From Streptomyces zhihengii (GTDB taxonomy: Bacteria; Actinomycetota; Actinomycetes; Streptomycetales; Streptomycetaceae), in assembly GCF_016919245.1 (NCBI RefSeq), contig NZ_JAFEJA010000002.1, positions 374,501 to 438,500 on the forward strand: 64,000 bases of DNA, read 5' to 3'. Position 1 is the first letter of the stretch, and every line of letters starts with the position of its first letter. A program made the position numbers and the translations under genes. A model generated the notes under the pieces. That model had not been told where the DNA came from, did not search any database, and saw nothing but the letters and a program-made list of their open reading frames with translations. Shown here one piece after another: positions 8,759-17,854 of the stretch.

Positions 8759-9205
8759 TCAGCGGCTGATCGCGCGGCTCGGCAGCGGGGAGGAGTACAC
8801 CACGCTGGTGGTCACCGAACCGAGGCCGCCGATCTTGCCGGACACCTCCTCCAGGTGCCGCATCGAGCGGGCGGTGACCTTCAGCACGAAGCAGTCGTCG
8901 CCCGTGACATGGTGCGCCTCCACGATCTCCGGCGTGGTGTCCAGCAGGTCGTGGAACGGCTTGTAGTTGCCCGTCGGATACCGCAGCCGCACCAGGGCCA
9001 TGATCGGCAGACCGAGCCGCTCGGGATCCACGACGGCCGTGTACCCCTTGATCACCCCGGCCTCCTCCAGCCGGCGCACCCGCTCGGTGACGGCGCTCGC
9101 CGACATCGAGACCTCCTTGGCGAGCTCGGTGAAGCTCGCCCTGCCCTGGGCCTGCAGTGCCCCGAGAATGCGCCAGTCGGTGGCGTCCGGTGAATATCCG
9201 CTCAT
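8759..9205 (-). CDS. Lrp/AsnC family transcriptional regulator
   Basis: A 148-residue feast/famine regulator: an N-terminal winged HTH (DWRILGALQAQGR...MSASAVTERVRRLEEAGVI, about residues 9-55) and a C-terminal RAM ligand-binding domain with GDDCFVLKV. Such proteins bind DNA as octamers and respond to amino acids. ATG 9205 is the first start that keeps the family's usual length. It is divergent from a rhodanese gene, with 94 bp between starts, so it probably controls that gene and itself. The effector is unknown. Confidence 0.85.
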   Translation of the reverse strand: MSGYSPDATDWRILGALQAQGRASFTELAKEVSMSASAVTERVRRLEEAGVIKGYTAVVDPERLGLPIMALVRLRYPTGNYKPFHDLLDTTPEIVEAHHVTGDDCFVLKVTARSMRHLEEVSGKIGGLGSVTTSVVYSSPLPSRAISR

Positions 9206-9299
9206 GGGGCAGGGATAGCAGGGATTTCCCCGGCGGATCAAGCCGGACCCCGGGGAAACTCTCTTCAGCGGTCGGGCGGGCGGCCATAGATTTCAGGTC

Positions 9300-9797
9300 A
9301 TGAACAGCACCCGGAACACCGCCGCCGCGACCGTCGCCCCCAACCCCGTCCTGCGCGTCCCGCCCGCCTCGCCCGCCGCCGCGGCGGCGTACTTCGGGGC
9401 GAGTCTCGCCTTCCACGCCGATGTCTCCGACGTGGCCGCCGCCCTCGCCTCGGGCGGCGACCCCGGCTTCGTCGTGGTCGACTCCCGTTCCACCGAGTCC
9501 TGGGACCAGGGGCACGTCCCCGGGGCGGTCCACCTGCCGACGGCGCTCGTTCCCGAACAGGCGGAGCACCTGCTGGACCGGTCGGTGCCGGTGGTCACCT
9601 ACTGCTGGGGCCCGGGCTGCAACGGGGCGACCCGGTCCGCCCTCGCCCTCGCCGAACTCGGCTTCCAGGTCAAGGAGATGCTGGGCGGCTTCGAGTACTG
9701 GGCGCGCGAGGGCTTCGCCTACGAGACCTGGGAGGGCACCCGCACCCGCGAGGCCGACCCGCTGACGGCACCCGTCGACGGGGACTGCGGCTGCTGA
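9300..9797 (+). CDS. Single-domain rhodanese (sulfurtransferase-like) protein
   Basis: 165 residues with one rhodanese domain from about residue 45 to 145: VVVDSRSTESWDQGHVPGA, the CWGPGC active loop (C102 likely the persulfide carrier) and FQVKEMLGGFEYWAREGF. Rhodaneses move sulfane sulfur. The C-terminal tail ends DGDCGC, adding two cysteines beyond the domain that might take part in sulfur or metal handling. TAGATT (9287-9292) lies 7 nt before ATG, a leaderless layout. Divergent from an Lrp-type regulator, suggesting control by sulfur amino acid supply; that is inference. Confidence 0.8.
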   Translation: MNSTRNTAAATVAPNPVLRVPPASPAAAAAYFGASLAFHADVSDVAAALASGGDPGFVVVDSRSTESWDQGHVPGAVHLPTALVPEQAEHLLDRSVPVVTYCWGPGCNGATRSALALAELGFQVKEMLGGFEYWAREGFAYETWEGTRTREADPLTAPVDGDCGC

Positions 9798-9809
9798 CCG
9801 GCGGCCTGC

Positions 9810-9990
9810 GCACACCGGGAGCCCGGCACCCGCACCGAGCCCCGGCACCCCGGCACCGGGAGCCCGGCACCCCGGCATCCGCACCGAGCCGCGGCTCCCG
9901 GGCACCGGACCCCGGCACGTCTGCACCCGCACCGGGCCCCGGTGCTCCCGTGCCGGGAGCGCGCAGCCCGGGCCCGGGCGCGTCCGTCCG
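9810..9990. repeat. GC-rich short direct repeats after the rhodanese gene
   Basis: Irregular repeats of the type GGGAGCCCGGCACCC and CCCGCACCGAGCC occur four or five times in the 226-bp gap between convergent genes. No gene is seen here. Confidence 0.5.
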
Positions 9991-10023
9991 GCACGGGACG
10001 GACGCACCCGGGGCGCCGCGCCG

Positions 10024-11703
10024 TCACAGCCGGGACAGCTCCTCGACCAGGTCGTCCAGACCCAGCGGCCCCTGCGACAGCGCCGCCATGTGCCACGCCT
10101 TGGCGTCGAAGGAGTCGCCGTGGGCGCGGCGGGCGTTCTCCCGGCCCAGCAGCCAGGCCCGCTCGCCCAGCTTGTAGCCGATGGCCTGTGCCGGCATCGA
10201 CAGATAGCGGGTCAGCTCGCTCTCCACGAAGTCCGCGGGGCGGCCGCTGTGGCTGCCGAAGAACTCCTGCGCCAGCTCCGGAGTCCACCTCTCCCCGGGG
10301 TGGAACGGCGAGTCGGCGGGGATCTCCAGCTCCAGGTGCATGCCGATGTCGATGATGACGCGGCAGGCGCGCATCATCTGCGCGTCCAGGTAGCCGAGCC
10401 TGCGCTCCGCGTCGGGGAGGAAGCCGAGTTCGTCCATGAGCCGCTCCGCGTACAGGGCCCAGCCCTCGCTGTTGGCGCTCACCGAGCCCACGGTGGCCTG
10501 GTAGCGGGAGAGCCGGTCGGCGACGTGCACCCACTGCGCGAGCTGGAGGTGATGGCCGGGCACGCCCTCGTGGTACCAGGTCGACACCAGGTCGTACACC
10601 GGGAAGCGGGTCTCGCCCATGGTCGGCAGCCACGTTCTGCCGGGACGCGAGAAGTCCTCCGAGGGGCTGGTGTAGTACGGGGCCGCCGCGCCGCCGGGCG
10701 GGGCGATGCAGGACTCCACCTTCCGCACCCGCTCGTCGAGTTCGAAGTGGGTGCCGTCCAGCGCGTCCATCGCCTCGTCCATCAGGCGCTGGAGCCAGGC
10801 CCGCACCTCGTCGACGCCCTCGATGTGCGTCCCGTGCACGTCGAGATGGGCCAGTGCCTCCCAGGGGCCGGCGCCGGGCAGGATCCGCTCGGCCTCTGTC
10901 CGCATCTCGGCCAGCAGCCGGTGGTACTCGGACCAGCCGTACGCGTACGCCTCGTCCAGGTCGAGGTCCGTGCCGTTGAAGAAGCGCGACCAGCGGGCGT
11001 AGCGTTCCCGGCCCACCGTGTCCGGCGCGCCCTCGATCGCGGGCGCGTACACGTCGCGCACCCAGTCGCGCAGCGCCACCAGCGCCTGCGTCGCGGTGCG
11101 GGCGGCCACGTCCAGCTCGACCCGCAGCGCGGCGGGCCCGTCGGCCACGAAGTCCTCGAACCAGCTCTGCCGGCCGCCGATCCACTCCGTCATCTGCCCG
11201 ACGAAGGTCGCCGTCGCCCGGGGGCCGCCGTACAGCTTCCGTTCGAGGCCGAGGGCGAGCGAGGCCCGGTACCCCTCCAGCGCCTGGGGCACCGCCCGCA
11301 GCCGCTCGGCCACGGCCGACCAGTCCCCGTCCGTCGCGGTCGGCATCAGGGTGAACGCCTGGCGGACGGAGTGGGCGGGCGAGCGCAGGTTGCTGACCGT
11401 CCGCAGCCACTCGTCCGCCTCGCGGACGGCGAGCTGGGCGGTGAGCCGCTCGCGCAGGAGCCGGGCGCAGCGGCGCTCGGCGTCGGTGTCGGCGCCGGGG
11501 TGCGTCTCGGCCTCGCCGAGCAGGGCGAGGGTCCTGCGGGCGAGGGCGGCGAACTCCTCCTGGCCCTCGGGCGAGTAGTCGGGGAGCAGGCGGTTGCTCT
11601 CCTCGACCCCCAGGTAGGTCCCGGTGATCGGGTCGAGCTCGACGAGTGCGTCGACGTAGGCGTCGGCGACCTGGCGCGGCAGTGCGCTGCTGGAAGCTGG
11701 CAT
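10024..11703 (-). CDS. DUF885 family putative metallopeptidase
   Basis: The 559-residue product is a full-length DUF885 protein, a family distantly related to M32/M3-type zinc peptidases. A metal-binding HEGVPGHH motif is at residues 378-385, and the downstream glutamate expected to complete the site is in NSEGWALYAERL. No signal peptide is seen, so it should be cytoplasmic. I start at ATG 11703 (MPASSS) because the longer frame enters the upstream Lrp gene. It follows that gene by 38 bp on the same strand and is likely cotranscribed. Substrate unknown. Confidence 0.75.
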   Translation of the reverse strand: MPASSSALPRQVADAYVDALVELDPITGTYLGVEESNRLLPDYSPEGQEEFAALARRTLALLGEAETHPGADTDAERRCARLLRERLTAQLAVREADEWLRTVSNLRSPAHSVRQAFTLMPTATDGDWSAVAERLRAVPQALEGYRASLALGLERKLYGGPRATATFVGQMTEWIGGRQSWFEDFVADGPAALRVELDVAARTATQALVALRDWVRDVYAPAIEGAPDTVGRERYARWSRFFNGTDLDLDEAYAYGWSEYHRLLAEMRTEAERILPGAGPWEALAHLDVHGTHIEGVDEVRAWLQRLMDEAMDALDGTHFELDERVRKVESCIAPPGGAAAPYYTSPSEDFSRPGRTWLPTMGETRFPVYDLVSTWYHEGVPGHHLQLAQWVHVADRLSRYQATVGSVSANSEGWALYAERLMDELGFLPDAERRLGYLDAQMMRACRVIIDIGMHLELEIPADSPFHPGERWTPELAQEFFGSHSGRPADFVESELTRYLSMPAQAIGYKLGERAWLLGRENARRAHGDSFDAKAWHMAALSQGPLGLDDLVEELSRL

Positions 11704-11741
11704 GGGCTCATCCTGGTACGCGAAGGGCCTCCGCGTCATCA

Positions 11742-12242
11742 TCATCCGCTGTCGGACACCTGACGGCCGGTGGCCGGCGGCAGCAGCGGACCGCACTCCC
11801 ACTGCTGGAAGATCAGCCGGGTCTCGACCCGGGCGACCTCTCGCTGCGAGGTGAACTCGTCCAGTACCAGGCGCTGGAGATCGGCCATGTCGGTCACCGC
11901 GACGTGCACCAGGTAGTCGTCCGGTCCGGTCAGATGGAACAGCGCGAGCGACTCGGGCAGCGCCCTGATGCGTTCGACGAAGGGGCCGATCAGTTCGCGC
12001 CGGTGCGGGCGCACCTGCACCATCAGCAGCGCCTGGAGGCCGCGGCCGAGCCGGGCGGGGTCGAGGGCGAGCCGGTGACCGGTGATCACGCCGGACCGGC
12101 GCAAGCGCGCGACCCGGTCCAGGCAGGTGGACGGTGCCACGCCGACCTCCGCCGCGAGCTCGCGGTAGGTCGTCCGGGCGTCGTTCTGCAGGAGGCGGAG
12201 GATATGCAGATCCACCGGATCAAGTGCGACGGATTCGGCCAT
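11742..12242 (-). CDS. Lrp/AsnC family regulator divergent from a sulfur-amino-acid enzyme
   Basis: 166 residues with an HTH (VDLHILRLLQNDARTTYRELAAEVGVAPSTCLDRVARL) and a RAM domain (GPDDYLVHVAVTD). A TACGTT box (12254-12249 on this strand) ends 6 nt before ATG 12242, so the message is probably leaderless. It is divergent from a gamma-family PLP enzyme, 59 bp start to start, and the gap holds a CTACC-TTCC-GGTAG dyad. This geometry is the usual one for an Lrp activator of an amino-acid catabolic enzyme; the ligand may be methionine or a related amino acid (inference). Confidence 0.85.
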   Translation of the reverse strand: MAESVALDPVDLHILRLLQNDARTTYRELAAEVGVAPSTCLDRVARLRRSGVITGHRLALDPARLGRGLQALLMVQVRPHRRELIGPFVERIRALPESLALFHLTGPDDYLVHVAVTDMADLQRLVLDEFTSQREVARVETRLIFQQWECGPLLPPATGRQVSDSG

Positions 12243-12270
12243 GCGGCGAACGTAGCACGGTGGACCCTCG

Positions 12271-12284
12271 CTACCTTCCGGTAG
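12271..12284. promoter_or_regulatory. Dyad in the Lrp/gamma-lyase divergent promoter
   Basis: CTACC-TTCC-GGTAG sits where the -35 region of the Lrp gene should be, given its -10 at 12249-12254. It is a candidate autoregulatory operator. Confidence 0.4.
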
Positions 12285-12301
12285 ATGTTCACAGTGCGGC
12301 C

Positions 12302-13495
12302 ATGGAGAACGCAGCTTCGGCCGTACCCGGATCCAGGGCGCTGGCCACCGACGCCGTGCACGCAGGACGCGAAGACCTCGCGGAACTGGGCCTGCACGCC
12401 CCGCCGCTCGACTTTTCCACCACCTACCCCTCGTACGACGCCGCCGAAGAGGCCGCCCGGATCGACGAGTTCGCCCGGACCGGCGCACGGCTGGAGGGCC
12501 CGCCGGTGTACGCCCGGCTGGACAACCCGACCACCGCCCGCTTCGAGACCGCCCTCGCCACCCTGGAGGGCACCGAGGCCGCGGTGGCCTTCGCCAGCGG
12601 GATGGCGGCCCTGACCGCCGTCCTGCTGGCGCGGGCGAGCACCGGCCTGCGGCACGTCGTGGCCGTCCGGCCGTTGTACGGCTGCAGCGACCATCTGCTG
12701 AACGCGGGGCTGCTCGGCACCGAGGTCACCTGGACCGACCCGGCCGGCATCGCCGACGCGCTGCGTCCCGACACGGGCCTCGTCATGGTGGAGACGCCGG
12801 CCAACCCCACCCTCGCCGAGGTGGACCTGCGGGCCGTGCGCCACGCCTGCGGCTCCGTGCCGCTGCTCGTCGACAACACCTTCGCCACCCCCGTGCTCCA
12901 GCGGCCCGCCGAGCACGGCGCCCGGCTGGTGCTGCACAGCGCCACCAAGTACCTCGGCGGCCACGGCGACGTGATGGGCGGAGTGGTGGCCTGCGACGAG
13001 GAGTTCGCGCGCACCCTGCGCCAGGTGCGCTTCGCGACCGGCGGGGTGCTGCACCCGCTGGCCGGCTACCTCCTGCTGCGCGGTCTGTCCACGCTCCCCG
13101 TGCGGGTGCGGGCGGCGTCCACCACCGCGGCCGACCTGGCGTGCCGGCTGGCCGCCGATCCGCGGATCGCCCGGGTGCACTATCCGTCGATCGGCGGGGC
13201 GATGGTCGCCTTCGAGACGTACGGCGACCCGCACGCGGTGATCGCCGGGGTCCGGCTGATCACGCCCGCGGTCAGCCTCGGCAGCGTCGACACGCTCATC
13301 CAGCACCCGGCGTCCATCAGCCACCGCATCGTGGCGGAGGGGGACCGGCGCTCGGCCGGGGTGAGCGACCGGCTGCTGCGGATGTCGGTGGGCCTGGAGG
13401 ACGTCGAGGACCTCTGGCGGGACCTGACCCAGGCCCTCGGCGGGGGCCCGCGCCGGGCCGCCGCCCCGCCGGTGACCGCGGTGCTCGCACCCTGA
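12302..13495 (+). CDS. Cys/Met metabolism PLP-dependent enzyme (methionine gamma-lyase or cystathionine gamma-synthase/lyase type)
   Basis: 397 residues of the trans-sulfuration (gamma) family of PLP enzymes. Family marks are [13 protein letters not shown], the AFASGMAA phosphate loop, [19 protein letters not shown] and [16 protein letters not shown] with the PLP-binding lysine K216. Reaction choice (gamma-lyase, gamma-synthase or homocysteine formation) cannot be settled from motifs. The divergent Lrp regulator favours a catabolic role such as methionine gamma-lyase. ATG 12302 gives the usual family length. The C-terminal 25 residues are an Ala/Pro-rich tail outside the fold. Confidence 0.8.
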   Translation: MENAASAVPGSRALATDAVHAGREDLAELGLHAPPLDFSTTYPSYDAAEEAARIDEFARTGARLEGPPVYARLDNPTTARFETALATLEGTEAAVAFASGMAALTAVLLARASTGLRHVVAVRPLYGCSDHLLNAGLLGTEVTWTDPAGIADALRPDTGLVMVETPANPTLAEVDLRAVRHACGSVPLLVDNTFATPVLQRPAEHGARLVLHSATKYLGGHGDVMGGVVACDEEFARTLRQVRFATGGVLHPLAGYLLLRGLSTLPVRVRAASTTAADLACRLAADPRIARVHYPSIGGAMVAFETYGDPHAVIAGVRLITPAVSLGSVDTLIQHPASISHRIVAEGDRRSAGVSDRLLRMSVGLEDVEDLWRDLTQALGGGPRRAAAPPVTAVLAP

Positions 13496-13552
13496 CGCGG
13501 ACGCGGACGCAGACGCAGACGCGGAGGCAGACGCGGAGGCAGAAGCAGGCGC
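13494..13552. repeat. Hexanucleotide microsatellite (GACGCG/GACGCA/GAGGCA)
   Basis: About nine imperfect six-base units follow the stop of the PLP enzyme. Noncoding, in a convergent gap of about 140 bp. Confidence 0.7.
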
Positions 13553-13636
13553 GCCGCCCGCCCGCCGGAGCGGGAGGGCGGCGCGGGGACACCTCGGGCG
13601 CCCGGGCTCGCGCCCGGCGCCGCGCCCCGGCCTCGA

Positions 13637-15004
13637 TCAGCGCTCGGCCTGCTCGAAGCGGGAGGCGGGGCGGCGCTCGGGTGACGTGTCCAGCCGGGCC
13701 GTGACCACCAGCGTCCCCTCCTCGATCTGGTAGTCCAGCGGCAGGCCGAGCCCGCGCATCGCCGCGACCATGCCCGTGTTGGACGACTGGGTCACCGCGT
13801 AGACGCTGTCGCAGCCCGCCTCCCCGGCGAGCGCGACCAGGCGGCGCAGGAGTTCCGAACCGATGCCGCGGCGCTGCCAGTCGTCCTCGACCAGCAGGGC
13901 GACCTCGGTCTCGTCGCCGTCCCAGAGCAGGTGACCGAGGGCGACCAGGCGGCCCGAGGCGGTCTGCACGGCGAGGGTGCGTCCGTAGCGCGGGCTCAGC
14001 AGGTGGTTCAGATAGCGGTCCGCGTCGCCGACGGGCCCGTGGTAGCGCAGCGACAGCGTGCGGTCGGAGCAGCGCTCGTGCATGGCGACCGCCTGGGCGA
14101 CGTCGTCCTGGTCGGCGCGGCGGACGGTGATCGCGGGGCCCTCGGGGAGGGTGAGGACGTCCCGGCTGCGGGGGACGCGCGGCCCGAGCCGGGCGTCCAG
14201 CTCCACCAGCGCCCGCGCCCGGGCGAACTCGGTGGGGGTGAACGGGAGATACGGCCGCTCGACGGTGATCGTGCCGCCGTTCGGGTCGCGCAGCCGCATC
14301 ACGGTCTCCTCCAGTACCCCCTCCACCGGGGGCACCGGGCCGTTGGAGCGGCCGCCGAGGGTCTGCGCGGGGCGCGAGCGGATCGTGCAGCGGCCGAGGA
14401 GCTGCCGCAGGGCGAGCGGGAGTTCGGCGGCGTCGAGGGCGGTGCGGGTGGCGAGGCCGAGCACCCGGGTCGGGGTGTCGACCAGGTCGTGGGCGTCGGC
14501 GCGCTCGGTCCACGTGCTGCTGCCGCCGGCGGCGGCGACCTCGCGGGCGAGCCGCTGCGCGTCGAGGCCGGCCGGGGCGCGCAGCAGGAACTCGTCGACT
14601 GTGCCGTCGGCCAGCGGGTGGGTCTGGAGCGTCAGGATGTCCACGTCGAGAGCGGCCAGGGCCGAGCAGAGGGCGGCCAGGCTGCCCGGGGTGTCCTCGA
14701 CGGTCGTCCGCATCCGCCACAGGACCGTCTCCCGCGGCGCCCCGTCGCCGGCCTCCGCGCCGGCGGCCCGTTCCGGGGGAGGGGCGTGGCTGTGGCGGCG
14801 TGCCCACCATGTGTGGAACGCGGCCGTGGCGACCAGCGTCGCGGCGGCGACGACGAGCAGCACCGGGCCGTCGGGGCCGTGCACCACGAGTTTGGCGACG
14901 GCGTCGGCGACCACCACGGCCGTGAACATGGCGGCCAGTTCGACGAGGTCGCGCCGCCAGTGGTGCGGGCGGCGGACACTCTTCGCAGAAGTCACATCAG
15001 TCAT
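13637..15004 (-). CDS. Membrane-anchored ACT-GNAT acetyltransferase fusion
   Basis: The 455-residue product combines three parts. Two hydrophobic segments lie at about residues 20-65 (FTAVVVADAVAKLVV and VLLVVAAATLVATAAF). An ACT-like domain follows (TTVEDTPGSLAALCSALAAL, about 95-165); ACT domains sense amino acids. The C-terminal GNAT acetyltransferase (about 280-435) has the acetyl-CoA loop WQRRGIGSELLRRL and an EAGCDSVYAV segment. The likely job is amino-acid-sensitive protein acetylation at the membrane; that is inference from domains. ATG 15004 follows an AGTGAGGGC stretch. The upstream gap carries GTGATCAC and GCCGATATCGGC palindromes. Confidence 0.7.
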   Translation of the reverse strand: MTDVTSAKSVRRPHHWRRDLVELAAMFTAVVVADAVAKLVVHGPDGPVLLVVAAATLVATAAFHTWWARRHSHAPPPERAAGAEAGDGAPRETVLWRMRTTVEDTPGSLAALCSALAALDVDILTLQTHPLADGTVDEFLLRAPAGLDAQRLAREVAAAGGSSTWTERADAHDLVDTPTRVLGLATRTALDAAELPLALRQLLGRCTIRSRPAQTLGGRSNGPVPPVEGVLEETVMRLRDPNGGTITVERPYLPFTPTEFARARALVELDARLGPRVPRSRDVLTLPEGPAITVRRADQDDVAQAVAMHERCSDRTLSLRYHGPVGDADRYLNHLLSPRYGRTLAVQTASGRLVALGHLLWDGDETEVALLVEDDWQRRGIGSELLRRLVALAGEAGCDSVYAVTQSSNTGMVAAMRGLGLPLDYQIEEGTLVVTARLDTSPERRPASRFEQAER

Positions 15005-15076
15005 GCCCTCACTGTGACCGAACGGTGTTGCGTGATCACGAACGCTTTGTGACTGATGGGTTAAGTGCGCATCAGG

Positions 15077-15088
15077 GCCGATATCGGC
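15077..15088. promoter_or_regulatory. 12-bp perfect palindrome upstream of the ACT-GNAT gene
   Basis: GCCGATATCGGC lies about 75 bp upstream of the ATG, in a locally AT-richer gap. A second short palindrome GTGATCAC lies nearer the start. Binding factors are unknown. Confidence 0.3.
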
Positions 15089-15186
15089 TGGTTTTGACCG
15101 TTTTTGGCGCGGAGTGTTCGGCTCCCGGGCCGCGGACCGGTCACCCGGACCACGGCCCCGTGCCGGGCCCCGCCGCGGGCGGCGTC

Positions 15187-16761
15187 CTACTGGCCCACGC
15201 GGCCGGGCTGCAGCGTCCGGCTGAAGAGTACCGTGTCGCCCTCGGCGCGCAGCCGGACGGTCAACTCCCCGCTCCCGCCGTCGATGTCGACCTCGCCGAA
15301 GTACTGCGGCGACTCCATCGGCGAGACGTTCGCCCGCTGCGGCGCCCGGACGAACACCCGGTCCGGGCCGAAGGTGCCGTCCAGGGCGTTCGCCGGGAAG
15401 CCGCCCGCCGCCAGCGGACCCGAGACGAACTCCCAGAACGGCGCGAAGTCCTTGAAGGCGGCCCGCTCCGGCGCGTAGTGCTGCGCGGAGGTGTAGTGGA
15501 CGTCCGCCGTCAGCCACACCGTGCCGGTGATCCGCCGGTGCTTGATGTACCGCAGCAGGTCGGCGATCTGGAGCTCGCGGCCCAGCGGGGCCCCCGGGTC
15601 CCCCTGCGCCACGGCCTCGAAGTCGGTGGCGCCGTCCGGGACCACCAGGCCGAGCGGCATGTCGGAGGCGATCACCTTCCACACCGCCCGCGAGCGGGAC
15701 AGCTCCCGCTTGAGCCAGGCGAGCTGCTCCGCGCCGAGGATGCCCTCGGTGTCGTCCGCCTGCCGCCCCGGCGAGTTGGGGTTGCGGAAGGAGCGCATGT
15801 CGAGCACGAACACGTCCAGCAGGGGGCCGTGGCGGACCACCCGGTGGACCCGGCCGCCGGGCCTGCCGGGGGACAGCGTCCCGATCGGGACGTACTCGGC
15901 GAACGCGCGCGCCGACCGCCGGGCGAGCACGTCGACGTCCTTCTCGGTGTACCGGGCGTCGTCCAGGATCTGGCCGGGGTACCAGTTGTTGCGCACCTCG
16001 TGGTCGTCCCACTGCACGATCGCCGGCACCTGGGCGTTGAACCGGCGCACGTTCTCGTCCAGCAGGTTGTAGCGGAAGTTCCCGCGGTACTCGGCCAGCG
16101 TCTCGGCGACCTTGGACTTCTCCTCGGTCATCAGATTGCGCCACACCCGGCCGTCGGGCAGGGTCACGCTCGGCTGGAGCGGGCCGTCCGCGTACACGCT
16201 GTCGCCGCTGCACAGGAAGAAGTCCGGGTCGAGACGGCGCATCTCCTCGTACGCGCGGTAGCCGCCGATGTCCGGGTTGATGCCCCACCCCTGGCCGGCG
16301 ATGTCGCCCGACCATACGAAGCGCACCCCCTGGCGCCGCCGCGCGGGTGCCGTGCGGAAGGTGCCCGTCACCGGCTCACCGGTGCGGCGGGGGTCGTCCG
16401 GGTCGGCGAGGGTGACCCGGTAGTGCACCTGCTCGCCCGGCGGCAGCCCGCGCAGCGCTGTGGTGCCGGTGAAGTCCGTGTCCGGCCCGAGGAGCGGTCC
16501 CCGCCAGGTGCGGGGACGGCGGAACGAGCCGGTGGCCGAGGTCTCCACGATCATCCGGGCCGGCCGGTCGGAGCGGACCCAGACCAGCCCGGACGTCGTG
16601 GTCACGTCGCCCGTCTGCACGCCCCACCCCGCCCGCGGGCGGCCGGAGAGCGCGAGCGCCGGGGCCGCCGCCGCGGCGGGCAGGGCGAGCGCGGCGGACG
16701 CGGCCGCCGTGCCGAGCAGGACGGAGCGCCGGGCCGGGGCCGGGCCGGGGACGTGGGACAT
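15187..16761 (-). CDS. phoD: Alkaline phosphatase D (PhoD), Tat-exported
   Basis: PhoD is an extracellular phosphodiesterase/phosphomonoesterase using Fe3+ and Ca2+. The 524-residue precursor begins with a twin-arginine signal (ARRSVLLGTAAASAAL, cleaved after an alanine stretch near residue 35). It then has the PhoD N-terminal beta domain (WGVQTGDVTTTSGLVWVRSDRP) and metal-site motifs WSGDIAG, CSGDSVYADG, VQWDDHEVRNNW and TADVHYTSA. Length fits the family. The upstream region holds a plausible PHO box, so expression under phosphate starvation by PhoP is expected. The gene downstream on the same strand starts 183 bp later. Confidence 0.92.
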   Translation of the reverse strand: MSHVPGPAPARRSVLLGTAAASAALALPAAAAAPALALSGRPRAGWGVQTGDVTTTSGLVWVRSDRPARMIVETSATGSFRRPRTWRGPLLGPDTDFTGTTALRGLPPGEQVHYRVTLADPDDPRRTGEPVTGTFRTAPARRRQGVRFVWSGDIAGQGWGINPDIGGYRAYEEMRRLDPDFFLCSGDSVYADGPLQPSVTLPDGRVWRNLMTEEKSKVAETLAEYRGNFRYNLLDENVRRFNAQVPAIVQWDDHEVRNNWYPGQILDDARYTEKDVDVLARRSARAFAEYVPIGTLSPGRPGGRVHRVVRHGPLLDVFVLDMRSFRNPNSPGRQADDTEGILGAEQLAWLKRELSRSRAVWKVIASDMPLGLVVPDGATDFEAVAQGDPGAPLGRELQIADLLRYIKHRRITGTVWLTADVHYTSAQHYAPERAAFKDFAPFWEFVSGPLAAGGFPANALDGTFGPDRVFVRAPQRANVSPMESPQYFGEVDIDGGSGELTVRLRAEGDTVLFSRTLQPGRVGQ

Positions 16762-16824
16762 CGTGGTGCCTCCATGCGGGGTGCCGACGGGGGAGCCCCG
16801 TCAGCCTGGTCCGCGGCGGAGGCG

Positions 16825-16846
16825 GGCACGCGAACCCCGGATGAAC
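16825..16846 (-). promoter_or_regulatory. Candidate PHO box (two 11-bp direct repeats) upstream of phoD
   Basis: Read on the phoD strand: GTTCATCCGGG then GTTCGCGTGCC, adjacent 11-mers, the first close to the Streptomyces PhoP repeat unit GTTCACC/GTTCATC. They lie about 65-85 bp upstream of the ATG. Confidence 0.5.
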
Positions 16847-16871
16847 ACGGAGAGCGGGATCGTGCCCGCGC

Positions 16872-17702
16872 TCAGCGGCTCCCGTCCAGCACCACCCGGG
16901 CCACCAGCGCCGGATCGTCGTTCATCGGCACATGACCGCACCCCGGCAGCCGCACCAGACGCGCCCCGGGGATCGTCCGCTTGGCCCGCACCCCCTGGCG
17001 CCGCAGCAGCAGCCTGTCCCGCTCGCCCCAGGCGATGGTGACGGGCACCTCCGGGACGTCCTCGGTGAACAGCACGCTCCCGCCCGCTGCGAGGGTGCGG
17101 TGGAAGCCGGTGGCCTCGCGCAGCGCGCGGGTCCCGGCGACCGCGTCCTCGGGCGAAAGCCGCCCGGGCCGGGCGTAGATGGAGCTCACCAGCACCGCCC
17201 GGCCCGCCGTCGTCCGCGACAGCCGCTCGATCACCGGCGGCGGCACCGAACGGGCCCCCAGCCGCATCGCGCGCAGCGTGGTGAACGCGTACCTCCGCTC
17301 GCCCTGCGACCAGAAGCCCGCGGGCGACAGCGCGGTGACGGAGCGGACGAGCCCCAGGCGCCCGAGCTCCAGCGCGAGCAGCCCGCCGAGCGAGTTGCCC
17401 GCGACATGGGGGCGTTCCACCCCGAGCTCCCGGCAGAACGCGTCGAGCGCCGCCGAGATGGTGGGCAGGTCGTACGGCAGCCCGTCCGGCAGCGGGCGCG
17501 AGGAGCCGAAGCCGGGCAGGTCGACGGCTATCACGTCGCGTTCGGCGGCGAGGATCTCCAGCACCGGCCGCCATGCCTGCCAGTGGTGGCCGATGCCGTG
17601 CAGCAGGAGCAGCGGCTCGCCGCCGCCGGCGCGCTCGTAGCCGAGGGTCAGCGGCCCGCTGCCCCGGGCCGTGCTGACGGAGAACGAGATCTCTTCGGCC
17701 AT
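16872..17702 (-). CDS. Alpha/beta hydrolase
   Basis: 276 residues with a complete alpha/beta-hydrolase core: LLLLHGIGHHW oxyanion region, VDLPGFGSS, the nucleophile elbow GNSLGG (S104), an acid in AWGERDRL and the histidine in GCGHVPMNDDP. Such proteins hydrolyse esters, lactones or epoxides; the substrate is unknown. ATG 17702 gives the expected N-terminus, with 152 bp to the divergent ECF41 sigma gene, so the pair may share control. The gene ends 111 bp before the phoD start on the same strand. Confidence 0.8.
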   Translation of the reverse strand: MAEEISFSVSTARGSGPLTLGYERAGGGEPLLLLHGIGHHWQAWRPVLEILAAERDVIAVDLPGFGSSRPLPDGLPYDLPTISAALDAFCRELGVERPHVAGNSLGGLLALELGRLGLVRSVTALSPAGFWSQGERRYAFTTLRAMRLGARSVPPPVIERLSRTTAGRAVLVSSIYARPGRLSPEDAVAGTRALREATGFHRTLAAGGSVLFTEDVPEVPVTIAWGERDRLLLRRQGVRAKRTIPGARLVRLPGCGHVPMNDDPALVARVVLDGSR

Positions 17703-17854
17703 GTGCCTGCTGCTTCCTGGTCGCCGGGCGGTCCTCCGTAACAATTACCCGCCGGTAGCCCGCTGTTCAAGAGCCCGGCACGGTCCGTCGGATGTGCCGC
17801 GCGCCGCACCCCCGTCCGCTGGACACCGGGCGCCGTGTCGGCTGGGATGGCCGG

